Origin: Pseudoalteromonas sp. NBT06-2
GTDB taxonomy: Bacteria > Pseudomonadota > Gammaproteobacteria > Enterobacterales > Alteromonadaceae
Direction of reading: 5' to 3'
Length of the DNA stretch: 64,000 nt
Assembly: GCF_002276045.1 (NCBI RefSeq)
Contig: NZ_NQMR01000004.1
Coordinates: 92,143 to 156,142, forward strand
The position numbers and the translations under genes are program-made. Numbering within the stretch: the stretch's first letter is position 1; each line of letters starts with the position of its first letter. Shown here piece by piece: positions 63,970-64,000 of this stretch. The notes beneath the pieces are model-generated. The model was not told the DNA's origin and did no database searches. It saw only the letters and a program-made list of their open reading frames with translations.

Positions 63970-64000
63970 TATTGCAAATGCATAATAACCTCAGCTTTGA

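Overview
The window is AT-rich chromosomal DNA from a marine gammaproteobacterium, most likely of the order Alteromonadales (Colwellia, Pseudoalteromonas, Thalassotalea or Psychrosphaera-like). The clues are UshA, Tdk, RlmF, PpsA, PpsR and YdiJ proteins close to the enterobacterial and Vibrio versions, a PomB-type sodium stator, paired TonB-dependent receptors, a GlyGly-CTERM protein and many envelope lipoproteins. The genus is inference. No rRNA, tRNA, CRISPR array or prophage was seen.

1-16.9 kb: a 3'-truncated ushA and a palindromic repeat; a cyclophilin with a GlyGly-CTERM tail; pqiABC (lipid-transport MCE complex); an iron-dependent alcohol dehydrogenase; a three-gene unit of cupredoxin, GGDEF/EAL membrane protein and outer-membrane beta-barrel; a large lipoprotein; a ThrE-type threonine/serine exporter; a GT4 glycosyltransferase; and a small membrane protein.

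17.0-31.6 kb (minus strand): the most interesting part, a compact 13-gene cluster that I do not recognise as a described system. In transcription order it encodes a periplasmic TPR protein with a TonB-type C-terminus, a Ser/Gln/Glu repeat lipoprotein, a lipoprotein with a possible BON-like tail, a membrane TPR-PEGA protein, a membrane PEGA-SUMF1 protein, a small exported protein, a MotA/TolQ/ExbB channel protein, a degenerate Hsp70/actin-like protein, two VWA proteins whose N-terminal helix carries an ExbD/TolR-like Asp, two lipoproteins and an M48 metalloprotease lipoprotein. I infer a proton-motive-force-driven machine spanning the envelope.

31.6-43.7 kb: a MITE-like element with perfect 18-bp ends and a TA target duplication, then an M24 peptidase, a CDF metal exporter with an altered metal motif, a DUF599 protein, a heavy-metal RND pump (adaptor and CusA/CzcA pump, no outer-membrane factor gene nearby), thymidine kinase, RlmF and an alpha/beta hydrolase.

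43.7-64 kb: two tandem paralogous TonB-dependent receptors; a 48-aa Cys-rich protein; a LETM1-like protein; an M17 aminopeptidase; a FabH-like ketosynthase; pomB followed by a doubly broken pomA; a RegB/RegA-like two-component pair; divergent ppsR and ppsA; ydiJ; and, at the edge, the catalytic half of a tyrosine recombinase.
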